Source: Roseiflexus sp.
Lineage (GTDB): Bacteria > Chloroflexota > Chloroflexia > Chloroflexales > Roseiflexaceae
Length of the DNA: 40,954 bases
Direction: 5' to 3'
Assembly (NCBI GenBank): GCA_025055265.1
Contig: JANWXL010000435.1
Coordinates: 1-40,954 of the forward strand
Shown here: positions 31,641 through 39,851 of the stretch, one piece after another
How positions within the stretch are numbered: position 1 is the stretch's first letter
Layout: every line of letters starts with the position of its first letter
Program-made: the position numbers and the translations under genes
The notes under the pieces: model-generated
Database searches by the model: none
What the model was told of the DNA's origin: nothing
Seen by the model: only the letters and a program-made list of their open reading frames with translations

Positions 31641-32464
31641 TGGAAGCGACGATTCCATCCCGCCGCATTCAGGTGCGGCCCAGAAACCGCGCCAATATTG
31701 TTATTCAGGTGACGCTGCTGACGCTCACTGTCCTGACTCTCTATGGGTTAGTGACGATTGACGCGCGCAATGTGGAATTCTTCGCCGCGTTCGGCGATAT
31801 GCTCGCTAATTTTCGAGTTGTGCTGTTTGAAGCGCGGCTCAAGAATCTGAGCTGGTTCGACCTGTTCAGAGAACTAATGGTCACTGTGGGGCTCGGATTG
31901 CTCACGACAGTGTTCGGGGCTGTGCCAGCTTTCTTTTTCGCATTGTTTGCTGCGCAAAACCTGGCGCCGCGTCGCGTCACTGATGCGGTCAAAGCGGTTA
32001 TGGCGTTCGTGCGGGCTGTGCCAACGGTGCTCTGGGTACTCTTCTTTGCAGTCACTGTTGGTCTGGGCGCGGCGGCGGCTGTCATTGGCATGACGTTCCA
32101 TTCGATCAGCTATCTGGTCAAGGCGTATGCCGAGACGTTCGAGGAACTCGATGAAGGCGCGCTCGAAGCGCTCCGCGCCAGCGGCGCCAACTGGTGGCAG
32201 ACGGTGTTTCAGGCGGTCGTGCCCTCATCGGCGTCGGCGATCCTCTCGTGGACATTCGTGCGTTTCGAGATTAACTTCTCGGTGGCGATTGCGATGGGGG
32301 CGACTGCTGGCGCTGGCGGCATTGGTTACGATATGTTCATGGCCAGCTCGTTCTATCTCGATCTCCGTGAACTGGGCATCTTTACCTATGCAGTGCTGAT
32401 CTTCGCCATTCTGCTCGAATGGGGGGCGACACGCTTGAAGGAAACGGTTGGCGCGACACGCTAG
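31640..32464 (+). CDS. phnE: Second phosphonate ABC transporter permease
   Basis: AFVRAVPTVLWVLFFAVTVGLGAAAAVIGMTFHSISYLVKAYAETFEELDEGALEALRASGANWW. Confidence 0.95.
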   Translation: MEATIPSRRIQVRPRNRANIVIQVTLLTLTVLTLYGLVTIDARNVEFFAAFGDMLANFRVVLFEARLKNLSWFDLFRELMVTVGLGLLTTVFGAVPAFFFALFAAQNLAPRRVTDAVKAVMAFVRAVPTVLWVLFFAVTVGLGAAAAVIGMTFHSISYLVKAYAETFEELDEGALEALRASGANWWQTVFQAVVPSSASAILSWTFVRFEINFSVAIAMGATAGAGGIGYDMFMASSFYLDLRELGIFTYAVLIFAILLEWGATRLKETVGATR

Positions 32465-32509
32465 ATTCAGTTCGCCTGCGCCTTGAACCACCCCTCGACC
32501 GTCGTGCAA

Positions 32510-32544
32510 TCAGCGTTGGCTTCGACAGGCTCAGCCAACGCTGA
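32510..32544. repeat. Hairpin with TCGAC(A)GGCTC loop, copy 1
   Basis: TCAGCGTTGGCT-TCGACAGGCTC-AGCCAACGCTGA. Confidence 0.9.
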
Positions 32545-32587
32545 TCGTCGGAGGCAAGCACGGTGCGAAAGGTTGTCGATACGTACA

Positions 32588-33013
32588 ATGGGCATCTGGA
32601 CTGTCTCACACATTCTCAGTTGCAGCCCGCCGCATCTGGTCTGTGAACTGGCGGAACAGGCGCTGGCGCGGTACGACCGCAGCGCCATCACGTTTGTTAG
32701 CGGGCCGCGCTGTGTTCTGGTGCAGTTGCGGATGATCGACGGCGTCGCGGAAACTGTCTTCAATGCCGGTGAAATTCTGGTCACCGAGACGCGGCTGGAA
32801 CTCAACGGTCAGTTCGGCTTTGGTATGGTGATTGGCAATAACCCCGATCATGCCACAGCCCTGGCGGTCCTCGATGCTGCTCTGCGTATGCCGGGCGATC
32901 CGCACGCCGATCTGCGCCCGCGCATTGCAGAATTGGGTCGCACGCTCAGCGCCGCCCGCGAACGCCGCTTTGCCGCCGCCGCTGCGACGCGGGTCGAGTT
33001 TGAGACATTCTGA
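32588..33013 (+). CDS. phnG: C-P lyase subunit PhnG
   Basis: SGPRCVLVQLRMIDGVAETVFNAGEILVTETRLELNGQFGFGMVIGNNPDHATALAVLDAAL; start trimmed. Confidence 0.9.
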   Translation: MGIWTVSHILSCSPPHLVCELAEQALARYDRSAITFVSGPRCVLVQLRMIDGVAETVFNAGEILVTETRLELNGQFGFGMVIGNNPDHATALAVLDAALRMPGDPHADLRPRIAELGRTLSAARERRFAAAAATRVEFETF

Positions 33014-33020
33014 CTGAACC

Positions 33021-33680
33021 ATGACCACGATTGTTGCTGCACCACCCACGCCGCTCGAATTGTTCAACGGGCGCACTTTTCGTGTGCTGCTCGATTGTCT
33101 GGCACGCCCCGGCAGGGTCGGGCAGTTGCCTGTGTTTCCCTTGGCTGATCTGCCGCGATTGCCGGACGGAACGCCGCCGAATCCGACCGCCGTTGCGGCG
33201 TGCATGAGCCTGCTCGATCAGACGGTCAGTTTCGCGCAGGCAGCCGGCGAAACGTGGATGTCCGTCGATCATCCGTTGACGCGCTGGATAGCGCTCCGCA
33301 GCAATGCCCACCCGGTCGCGCCGGAAGCGGCGGATTTCGCGCTCCTCCACGATCCGGCGGGTGCAGTCCTGCTCGGCGCACTGAAGCAAGGGACGCTCCT
33401 CTGCCCCGAACAGAGTTGCACCGCGTTTCTGTGCGTGCCGGAGATCGTTGCTGGTGGCGCCATGCTGCGCCTGACTGGTCCGGGTATCGCTGGCGAGGCG
33501 ACAGTTGGGCTGCCAGGCGTTGCGCCGACTGCACTCGAGGCGCTGATAGCGCGGCGTGGACGATTTCCGCTCGGCATCGACATCTTTCTGATCGATCGGC
33601 GGGGCTACTGTCTGGGCTTGCCGCGCACGACGCAGGTTGCTCAGGCTTGTCGACTATCTGCCTACCCGCCCGGCGCCTGA
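33021..33680 (+). CDS. phnH: C-P lyase subunit PhnH
   Basis: FRVLLDCLARPGRVGQLP, LDQTVSFAQ, GTLLCPEQSCTAFLCV, LTGPGIAGEATVGLPGV, FPLGIDIFLIDRRGYCLGLPRTTQV. Confidence 0.93.
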   Translation: MTTIVAAPPTPLELFNGRTFRVLLDCLARPGRVGQLPVFPLADLPRLPDGTPPNPTAVAACMSLLDQTVSFAQAAGETWMSVDHPLTRWIALRSNAHPVAPEAADFALLHDPAGAVLLGALKQGTLLCPEQSCTAFLCVPEIVAGGAMLRLTGPGIAGEATVGLPGVAPTALEALIARRGRFPLGIDIFLIDRRGYCLGLPRTTQVAQACRLSAYPPGA

Positions 33681-33757
33681 AGTCGCGGGCTACGGAAAGC
33701 GAAGCCCGCCTTCGCGGGCTAGACCGGGCAATGACGGATTTTTCTCAAAGTCCATAA
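33651..33757 (-). repeat. MITE-like dispersed repeat, copy B (inverted, one end truncated), overlapping the phnH 3' end
   Basis: Reverse complement reads ...cccggtctagcccgcgaaggcgggcttcgctttccgtagcccgcgacttcaggcgccgggcgggtaggcagatag. Confidence 0.9.
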
Positions 33758-33874
33758 GCCCTGACTGAGATCGTGAAAGCCCCTTCGGGGCTTCCATGTC
33801 CTGAGCGAGGGCTTTAGCCCGCAGCTTATAGGAAGATCAACCTGAACCTGGACAAACAAGCCTGCGACTGTGGA

Positions 33875-33917
33875 GCGGTTGGCGTTGGCTTCGACGGGCT
33901 CAGCCAGCGCCAACCGC
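33875..33917. repeat. Hairpin with TCGAC(G)GGCTC loop, copy 2
   Basis: GCGGTTGGCGTTGGCT-TCGACGGGCTC-AGCCAGCGCCAACCGC. Confidence 0.9.
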
Positions 33918-33994
33918 GCGACGGTCACTGTGGACAAGATGGTTCAATGTCTGGTTGATCGATCTATCAGGAGGCGCGCACTTGCGAGGATGTT

Positions 33995-35164
33995 ATGGGA
34001 TATGTAGCCGTCCGCGGCGGCGCTGAAGCCGTTGCTCGCGCCGAGGAACTGGTCGAGTGCCTGCGATTGATGGGGGGCAGTACGCCGCTGCACCTGCCGC
34101 AGATCCGCGACCAGCTCCGCCACGCGGTGAGTCGAGCGATGCACGAGGGCGCGCTCTACGCGCCGCTGCTGGCGGCGCTGGCGGTCAAGCAGGCTGAAGG
34201 CGACAGCATCGAAGCCGCCTTCCTGCTCCGCGCCTACCGCACGACGCTGCCGCGGGTGATGGCGTCGCTGCCGGTTTCGGGACGCGAGATGATGTGCCTG
34301 CGCCGCATTTCGGCATCGTTCAAAGACATTCCCGGCGGACAGATGCTCGGTCCCGCCACTGATTATCTGATCCGGCTCCTTCAGCCCGCGCTTGCCAACG
34401 AAGATATGAGCGTCGTTGTCCGCGCCGCCGAACGCTACGAGGCGCTGGTTGCCATTGGCGGTCAGCGACCCGGCGAGGTCGGGCGTTTCCCCAAAGTGGC
34501 CGACTATATGCGGCAGGAGCGGATAATCGTCGATGTACCGCCCGACCTGGCGCGCGAAGCGCCGTTCGACATCACCCGCGAACCGCTCACCTTCCCCTGC
34601 CCGCGCAGTGCGCGCCTGCAGGCGATGGCGCAGGCCGACACTGGCAGCCTGATGAGCCTGGCGTACAGCAGCGTGCGCGGCTATGGCGATGCGCACCCGA
34701 CGCTGGTTGAGTTGCGCTATGGCTACCTGCCCATCCAGGTGGCGCATCCGCTCACTGGCGAACCGATCACCATCGGCGAGATCGAAGCCACCGAAGCCGA
34801 GGTGGCCTCGAAAGCGCACAGCGTCGTCAACAGCGCCGAACCGCCGCGCTTCAACGTTGGCTACGGCTTTGCCTTCGGCCAGAGCGAACTCAAGGTTATG
34901 AGCATGGCGATCCTCGACAGTGTGCTGACACAGGCGCGCATCGGCAGTCTCAGCGGCGAGTCCGGTCCCGCCGCCGATGAGGAGTTTGTCCTGTTGCACA
35001 GCGATGGCATCGAAGCGAGCGGCTTCGTCGCCCATTTCAAGCTGCCGCACTACGTCACCTTCGAGGCCGATCTGCGCGTTCTCGACCGCGCCCGCGATCA
35101 TCACGCCGAACGCGCCTCCCGTCTCGGACAACTGGTCGATCAGGCGCTGGAGGAGCAGCGATGA
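33995..35164 (+). CDS. phnI: C-P lyase subunit PhnI
   Basis: MGYVAVRGGAEAVARAEELVE, REPLTFPCPRSARLQAMAQADTGSLMSLAYSSVRGYGDAHPTLVELRYGYLPI, FNVGYGFAFGQSELKVMSMAILD. Confidence 0.97.
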   Translation: MGYVAVRGGAEAVARAEELVECLRLMGGSTPLHLPQIRDQLRHAVSRAMHEGALYAPLLAALAVKQAEGDSIEAAFLLRAYRTTLPRVMASLPVSGREMMCLRRISASFKDIPGGQMLGPATDYLIRLLQPALANEDMSVVVRAAERYEALVAIGGQRPGEVGRFPKVADYMRQERIIVDVPPDLAREAPFDITREPLTFPCPRSARLQAMAQADTGSLMSLAYSSVRGYGDAHPTLVELRYGYLPIQVAHPLTGEPITIGEIEATEAEVASKAHSVVNSAEPPRFNVGYGFAFGQSELKVMSMAILDSVLTQARIGSLSGESGPAADEEFVLLHSDGIEASGFVAHFKLPHYVTFEADLRVLDRARDHHAERASRLGQLVDQALEEQR

Positions 35165-36027
35165 GCGCGAACATCGACCAGTTGTACAACTTCGCCTTGC
35201 TTGACGAAGATGCCAAACGCGCCATCCGGCGCAGCCTGCTCAAGGCAGTGGCGCTTCCCGGACACCTGGTCCCCTTCGCCAGCCGCGATCTGCCGATCGC
35301 GCGCGGCTGGGGCACTGGCGGCCTCCAGATCACCCTGGCACTGGTCACGCCCGACGACACGCTCAAGGTCATCGACCAGGGGGATGACGAGAGTGTGAAT
35401 GCGGTCAATCTCCGCCGACTGATCACGCGCACCACCGGCATCACGACGACGGTTGACACAGCGGCGGCCACCGTGATCCAGACCCGCCACCGCATTCCTG
35501 AAGAGCCGCTGCGTGATGACCAGATTCTCGTGTTGCAGGTGCCGATGGCCGACCCGCTGCGCTGGGTCGAGCCACATCTGGAACGCGCCACCGTCATGCA
35601 CGGCGAAGCCGACTACGGCAAGATGTGGGTCTATCTGTACGAGAGCGTGGTTCGAGCTGGCGACCTGCGCATCGCCAGCCAGTATCCGGTGATCGTCAAC
35701 CGCCGCTACCTGATGGACACCACGCCAATCCCGCGCTGGGACGTTCCCAAGCTGCACATGGCCGAGACCCTCTACCTCTTCGGCGCGGGGCGCGAGAAGC
35801 GCATCTACGCTGTCCCGCCATACACGGCGGTCGAACCGCTGCAATTCGAGGATTATCCCTTCCGCACCGAATACCGGCCCGGTCAGCGGTGCGCCCGTTG
35901 CGGCGCCGAGAACGCCTTCCTCACGACGCATTTCGTCGCCGATGCACGTGGCGGACGGTGGGAAGCGACCTGTTCAGATGCCAATTACTGCGCGAAACGG
36001 CGCGCGCAGGCGGAGGCGACCGCATGA
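35161..36027 (+). CDS. phnJ: C-P lyase core subunit PhnJ (radical SAM-like)
   Basis: YNFALLDEDAKRAIRRSLLKAVALPGHLVPFASRDLPIARGWGTGGLQ..., LFGAGREKRIYAVPPYTAVEPLQFEDYPF, Cys pattern CARCGAE...CSDANYC. Confidence 0.97.
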   Translation: MSANIDQLYNFALLDEDAKRAIRRSLLKAVALPGHLVPFASRDLPIARGWGTGGLQITLALVTPDDTLKVIDQGDDESVNAVNLRRLITRTTGITTTVDTAAATVIQTRHRIPEEPLRDDQILVLQVPMADPLRWVEPHLERATVMHGEADYGKMWVYLYESVVRAGDLRIASQYPVIVNRRYLMDTTPIPRWDVPKLHMAETLYLFGAGREKRIYAVPPYTAVEPLQFEDYPFRTEYRPGQRCARCGAENAFLTTHFVADARGGRWEATCSDANYCAKRRAQAEATA

Positions 36028-36866
36028 CGAGTGAGCACTGGCTGCTGCACGTCGAGCAGCTCACTAAACATTTCGGACCTACCTGCCCCGATTGTCGTCG
36101 CCTGACCGGACCCGACACGGGACGGTCGCGCTGCCCGCGTTGCGGCACAGTGTGGGCATGCGTCGATGTCAATGTGCAACTGGCTGCGGGCGAAGTGCTG
36201 GGCATCGTCGGCGAAAGCGGCAGCGGCAAGAGCACATTGCTCCAGATGATTCATCTGGCTATTCGCCCCGACAGCGGGCGCATCTGGTACTGCGACGACG
36301 GCGAAACGCCGCGTGATCTCCTGGCGCTCGACCGCTACGAAGCGCGACACTTTCGCAACACGCGCCTCGGCATCGTCTACCAGCGGCCCGAACTGGGGCT
36401 GAACATGCGCTTCTCGGTAGGCGGCAACGTCGCCGAGAAACTGCTCCTGGCTGAATGGCGGCACTTCGGTCGCATCCGCGCGCGCACCGCTGAACTGATG
36501 GCAAAAACCGAGCTGCCGCCCGAGCGCATCGACGATGAACCAGCCACCTTCAGCGGCGGGATGCTGCAACGGGTCCAGATCGCCAAGGCGCTCGCCAGCC
36601 GCCCGGCACTCCTCCTGCTCGATGAGATCACGAGCGGGCTGGATGTTTCGGTGCAGGCGCGCGTGCTCGACCTGCTGCGGCGCATCCAGTGGGAGGATGG
36701 AATCACGATGCTGCTGGTCTCGCACGACCTGGGGGTAGTGCGGCAACTCGCGCGCCGCACGATTGTGATGAAGAACGGTCACATTGTCGAGGCGGGCCTC
36801 ACCGACCAGATCCTGGAAGACCCGCAGCACCCGTACACGCAACTGCTGGTGTCGTCGGCATTGTAG
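36024..36866 (+). CDS. phnK: C-P lyase ATP-binding protein PhnK with N-terminal zinc-ribbon-like insert
   Basis: LGIVGESGSGKSTLLQMIHLAI, FSGGMLQRVQIAKALASRPALLLLDEITSGLDVSVQARVLDLLR; CPDCRRLTGPDTGRSRCPRC. Confidence 0.94.
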   Translation: MTSEHWLLHVEQLTKHFGPTCPDCRRLTGPDTGRSRCPRCGTVWACVDVNVQLAAGEVLGIVGESGSGKSTLLQMIHLAIRPDSGRIWYCDDGETPRDLLALDRYEARHFRNTRLGIVYQRPELGLNMRFSVGGNVAEKLLLAEWRHFGRIRARTAELMAKTELPPERIDDEPATFSGGMLQRVQIAKALASRPALLLLDEITSGLDVSVQARVLDLLRRIQWEDGITMLLVSHDLGVVRQLARRTIVMKNGHIVEAGLTDQILEDPQHPYTQLLVSSAL

Positions 36867-36884
36867 CCAGGAGTGAGGGTGTAG

Positions 36885-37350
36885 AGGCGTGGCGCCGCCA
36901 CGCCCGCAGATACGGCGGCACCCCGTGGGAAGGCAGGCAAGGCAAGCACGTCGGGGCGTGGCGCCGCCACGCCCACAGATACGGCGGTGCGGCGCCACGA
37001 ACCGGCGGTGCGCCGCCACGCCCGCAGATACGGCGGCACCCTGTGGGAAGGCAGGCGAGGCAAGCACGTGGGGGCATGGCGCTGCCACGCCCACAGATAC
37101 GGCGGTGCGGTGCCATGACATGGCGGTGCAGCGCCACGCCCGCGCCGCCACGCCCACAGATACGGTGGTGCGGCGCCACGAACCCGGCGGCGCGCCGCCA
37201 CGCCCGCAGATACGGCGGCGCCCTGTGGGAAGGCAGGCGAGGCAAGCACGTCGGGGCGTGGCGCTGCCACGCCCACAGATACGGCGGTGCGGCGCCACGA
37301 ACCCGGCGGCGCGCGCCACGCCCGCAGATACGGTGACGCCTGTGGGAAGG
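36885..37350. repeat. ~118-bp composite tandem repeat with gtggcgccgccac palindromes
   Basis: cccgcagatacgg at ~36903, 37021, 37203, 37321; interleaved cccacagatacggcggtg units. Confidence 0.93.
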
Positions 37351-37380
37351 CAAGCGAGGCGAGTGCAGGAGGCAAAGAGC

Positions 37381-37622
37381 GAGCGACGCGGCGCATGACG
37401 CAGGACCCACGCCGGTTCCGTTGTCGGCATTCGTTTATTCGCTTCCGCATTCGCTGACAGCGAGTGACGAGGCGCATAACGCAGGACAGACGTTCCGTTG
37501 TCGGCATTCGTTTATTCGCTTCCACATTCGCTGACAGCGAGCGACGCGGCGCACGACGCAGGACAGACGTTGGTTCCGTTATCGACATTCGTTTATTCGT
37601 TTCCCCATTCGTTGACAGCGGG
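37381..37622. repeat. ~77-81-bp tandem repeat, three copies
   Basis: gag(c/t)gacg(c/a)ggcgca...cattcgtttattcg(c/t)ttcc.cattcg(c/t)tgacagcg starting 37381, 37462, 37539. Confidence 0.95.
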
Positions 37623-37642
37623 AGGCAAGAGGCGAGAGGGTT

Positions 37643-38335
37643 ATGACCCATCTCCTTGAGGTATGCAACCTCCACAAATCATTTACGCTCCACCTGATCG
37701 ACGGGCGCACCATCACCCCGGTGCGCGACGTCAGTTTCAGCGTGGCGGCTGGCGAGCATCTCCTCATCTATGGGCGCAGCGGGATAGGGAAAACCAGCAT
37801 TCTCAAGTGCATCTATCGCTCGTACCTGCCCACCTCCGGCGCGATCTGGTTCGATTCGCAGCAATTCGGGCGCATCGATCTCTGCCGCGCTAGCGAAAGC
37901 GTCATCCTGCGACTGCGCGAACGCGAGATCGGTTTCTGCTCCCAGTTCCTGCGCGCGCTGCCGCGCATTTCGGCGCTCGACACCCTCTGCGAACCGCTCT
38001 ACCGGCAGCAGATGGATCGGGCGACGGCGCAGGCGATTGGACGGGAATGGTTGACCCGGCTGGGCATTGCGCCCGAACTGTGGCAGGCAAGCCCGCTCAC
38101 CTTCAGCGGCGGCGAGCAACAGCGCATCAACCTGGGGCGCGCCTTCATCGCCCGACCGCGCCTGCTGCTGCTCGATGAACCGACCGCCAGCCTCGACGAT
38201 GCCACCAAACAGGTGGTGATCGGCATGATCCGGGCAGCGCAGGCGGAAGGAACCGCGATCATCAGCGTCTCGCACGATCTGGCCGCCCTGGGCGCATGCG
38301 CTGACCGGCAATGGACATTTCAGCCAGCGAGGTAA
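37643..38335 (+). CDS. phnL: C-P lyase ATP-binding protein PhnL
   Basis: LLEVCNLHKSFTLHLIDGRTITPVRDVSFSVAAGEHLLIYGRSGIGKTSILKCIYRSYLPTSG, LTFSGGEQQRINLGRAFIARPRLLLLDEPTASLD. Confidence 0.96.
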   Translation: MTHLLEVCNLHKSFTLHLIDGRTITPVRDVSFSVAAGEHLLIYGRSGIGKTSILKCIYRSYLPTSGAIWFDSQQFGRIDLCRASESVILRLREREIGFCSQFLRALPRISALDTLCEPLYRQQMDRATAQAIGREWLTRLGIAPELWQASPLTFSGGEQQRINLGRAFIARPRLLLLDEPTASLDDATKQVVIGMIRAAQAEGTAIISVSHDLAALGACADRQWTFQPAR

Positions 38336-38338
38336 TGT

Positions 38339-39520
38339 GTGCAATTCCTGTTGACCAATGCAACGGTCGTGATGCCTGACCGGGTAGTGGACGAGGGGTG
38401 GGTTGCGATTGACCGTGGACGGATCGGCGCCATCGGGCGCGGCGCATACCCGCAGGCGCCGACCATGCCGCATTTCGACCTCGACGGCGCCTACCTCCTT
38501 CCCGGTCTGGTCGATCTGCACTGCGACGTGATCGAGAAACTGGTGCAGCCGCGCCCCGGCGTGACGATTGAGCCCGGCATCGCGCTCCACGCCGCCGACC
38601 GCCTCCTGCTCGGATGCGGCGTGACCTGCCAGTTCCACGCGCTCTCGCTCGACGATGCCGAATTTGGCGTGCGCAGCGAACACTTCGTCCACGATTTTCT
38701 TTCGCGCCTGCGCATCGAACGGCACTGCGGCGCGCGTCATCTGGTGCATGCCCGCGTTGAAGTGAGCAGCGAGCGGGGCATCGAGGCGCTGAAGGCAATG
38801 CTCGGTCATCCGCTACTTCGCCTGGTCTCGATCATGGATCACAGTCCAGGGCAGGGACAATACACCACCGAAGAGGCCTTTCGCAGATATGTCGTGCAGA
38901 TGAGCGGGCGCAATGACGCCGAGGTTGACCTAATTCTGGCACGCAAACGCGCCTTACAGACCGACATTCCGCGCCGGATCGGGCAGATCATCGCGTGGGC
39001 GACGCAGTACGGGCTGCCGGTCGCCAGCCACGACGACGATACGCCAGCGAAGGTCGCGCAACTGGTCGAATACGGTGTGCGCATCGCCGAGTTCCCCACC
39101 ACCATGAGCGCCGCGCAGGCAGCGCATGCCGCCGGACTGTCGGTGGGCATGGGCGCGCCAAACGTCTTACGCGGCGCATCCAGCGGCGGCAACCTGAGCG
39201 CGCTGGCAGCCATCGAAGCCGGTGTGGTCGACTGGCTCTGCGCCGACTACTATCCCGCCGCGTTGCTACCGGTCATCTTCCGGCTGGCAGACCGCGGAAC
39301 CCTGAGCCTGCCCGCCGCCGTCGCGCTGGTGAGCCACCACCCGGCGCGCGCAGTCGGGCTTGATCAGCGGATCGGCAGCATCCAGCCCGGTCGTGTCGCC
39401 GATCTGATCGTCGTGCGGCGCATGCCGGACCCCGTCGTGCAGCAGGTCTTCGTCGGCGGCCGGCCCGTCTACGCCTGGGCGGAGCGGGTGGAAATCTCTG
39501 CTGAGAGCCTGTTTGAATAA
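38339..39520 (+). CDS. phnM: C-P lyase pathway hydrolase PhnM (amidohydrolase)
   Basis: LTNATVVMPDRVVDEGWVAIDRGRIGAIG, LPGLVDLHCDVIEKLVQPRPGV, LVSIMDHSPGQGQY, ASHDDDTPAKV; GTG start. Confidence 0.95.
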   Translation: MQFLLTNATVVMPDRVVDEGWVAIDRGRIGAIGRGAYPQAPTMPHFDLDGAYLLPGLVDLHCDVIEKLVQPRPGVTIEPGIALHAADRLLLGCGVTCQFHALSLDDAEFGVRSEHFVHDFLSRLRIERHCGARHLVHARVEVSSERGIEALKAMLGHPLLRLVSIMDHSPGQGQYTTEEAFRRYVVQMSGRNDAEVDLILARKRALQTDIPRRIGQIIAWATQYGLPVASHDDDTPAKVAQLVEYGVRIAEFPTTMSAAQAAHAAGLSVGMGAPNVLRGASSGGNLSALAAIEAGVVDWLCADYYPAALLPVIFRLADRGTLSLPAAVALVSHHPARAVGLDQRIGSIQPGRVADLIVVRRMPDPVVQQVFVGGRPVYAWAERVEISAESLFE

Positions 39521-39608
39521 TCACCTCGAAACGCCTGTTCGTTGTGCTACAATACTTGCGCGACAAACGAACTGCTGACTGCAAAGCTGGTTCTCTGGGG
39601 GGTATACG

Positions 39609-39851
39609 ATGGACACGCTGGTAGTTGAACTTGACCCACAGACCGGCGAACGAGCCCGCCGTCTCGCCGAAGCGCGCGGCATGACAGTGGCGGCGCTGGT
39701 GCGAAGCCTGATCGCCCAACTCGACCACAGTGAGATCGCGCAGGACCCGCTGTCTGGGATGTTTGCCAATGAGCCCGCACTCCTTGACCAGGTAGTTGAG
39801 CAGGCGATGCAAAGTCGCGAAACCCAGCCATTGAGGCGCCCGGATGCATGA
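39609..39851 (+). CDS. VapB-like antitoxin candidate
   Basis: 80 aa, overlaps the PIN gene by 8 bp; ELDPQTGERARRLAEARGMTVAALVRSLIAQL. Confidence 0.75.
   Translation: MDTLVVELDPQTGERARRLAEARGMTVAALVRSLIAQLDHSEIAQDPLSGMFANEPALLDQVVEQAMQSRETQPLRRPDA

Noticed and set aside
33944-35131. 395-aa minus-strand ORF opposite phnI
   Set aside because: Antisense shadow; phnI is strongly supported on the plus strand.
36885-37622. CRISPR array
   Set aside because: The intervening sequences are themselves repeated rather than unique spacers, unit lengths vary, and no cas genes are present.
36689-37675. Overlapping long ORFs in both strands (RYGGAAPRTGG / RICGRGGA repeats)
   Set aside because: Translations of the 118-bp tandem array; no codon or domain evidence.
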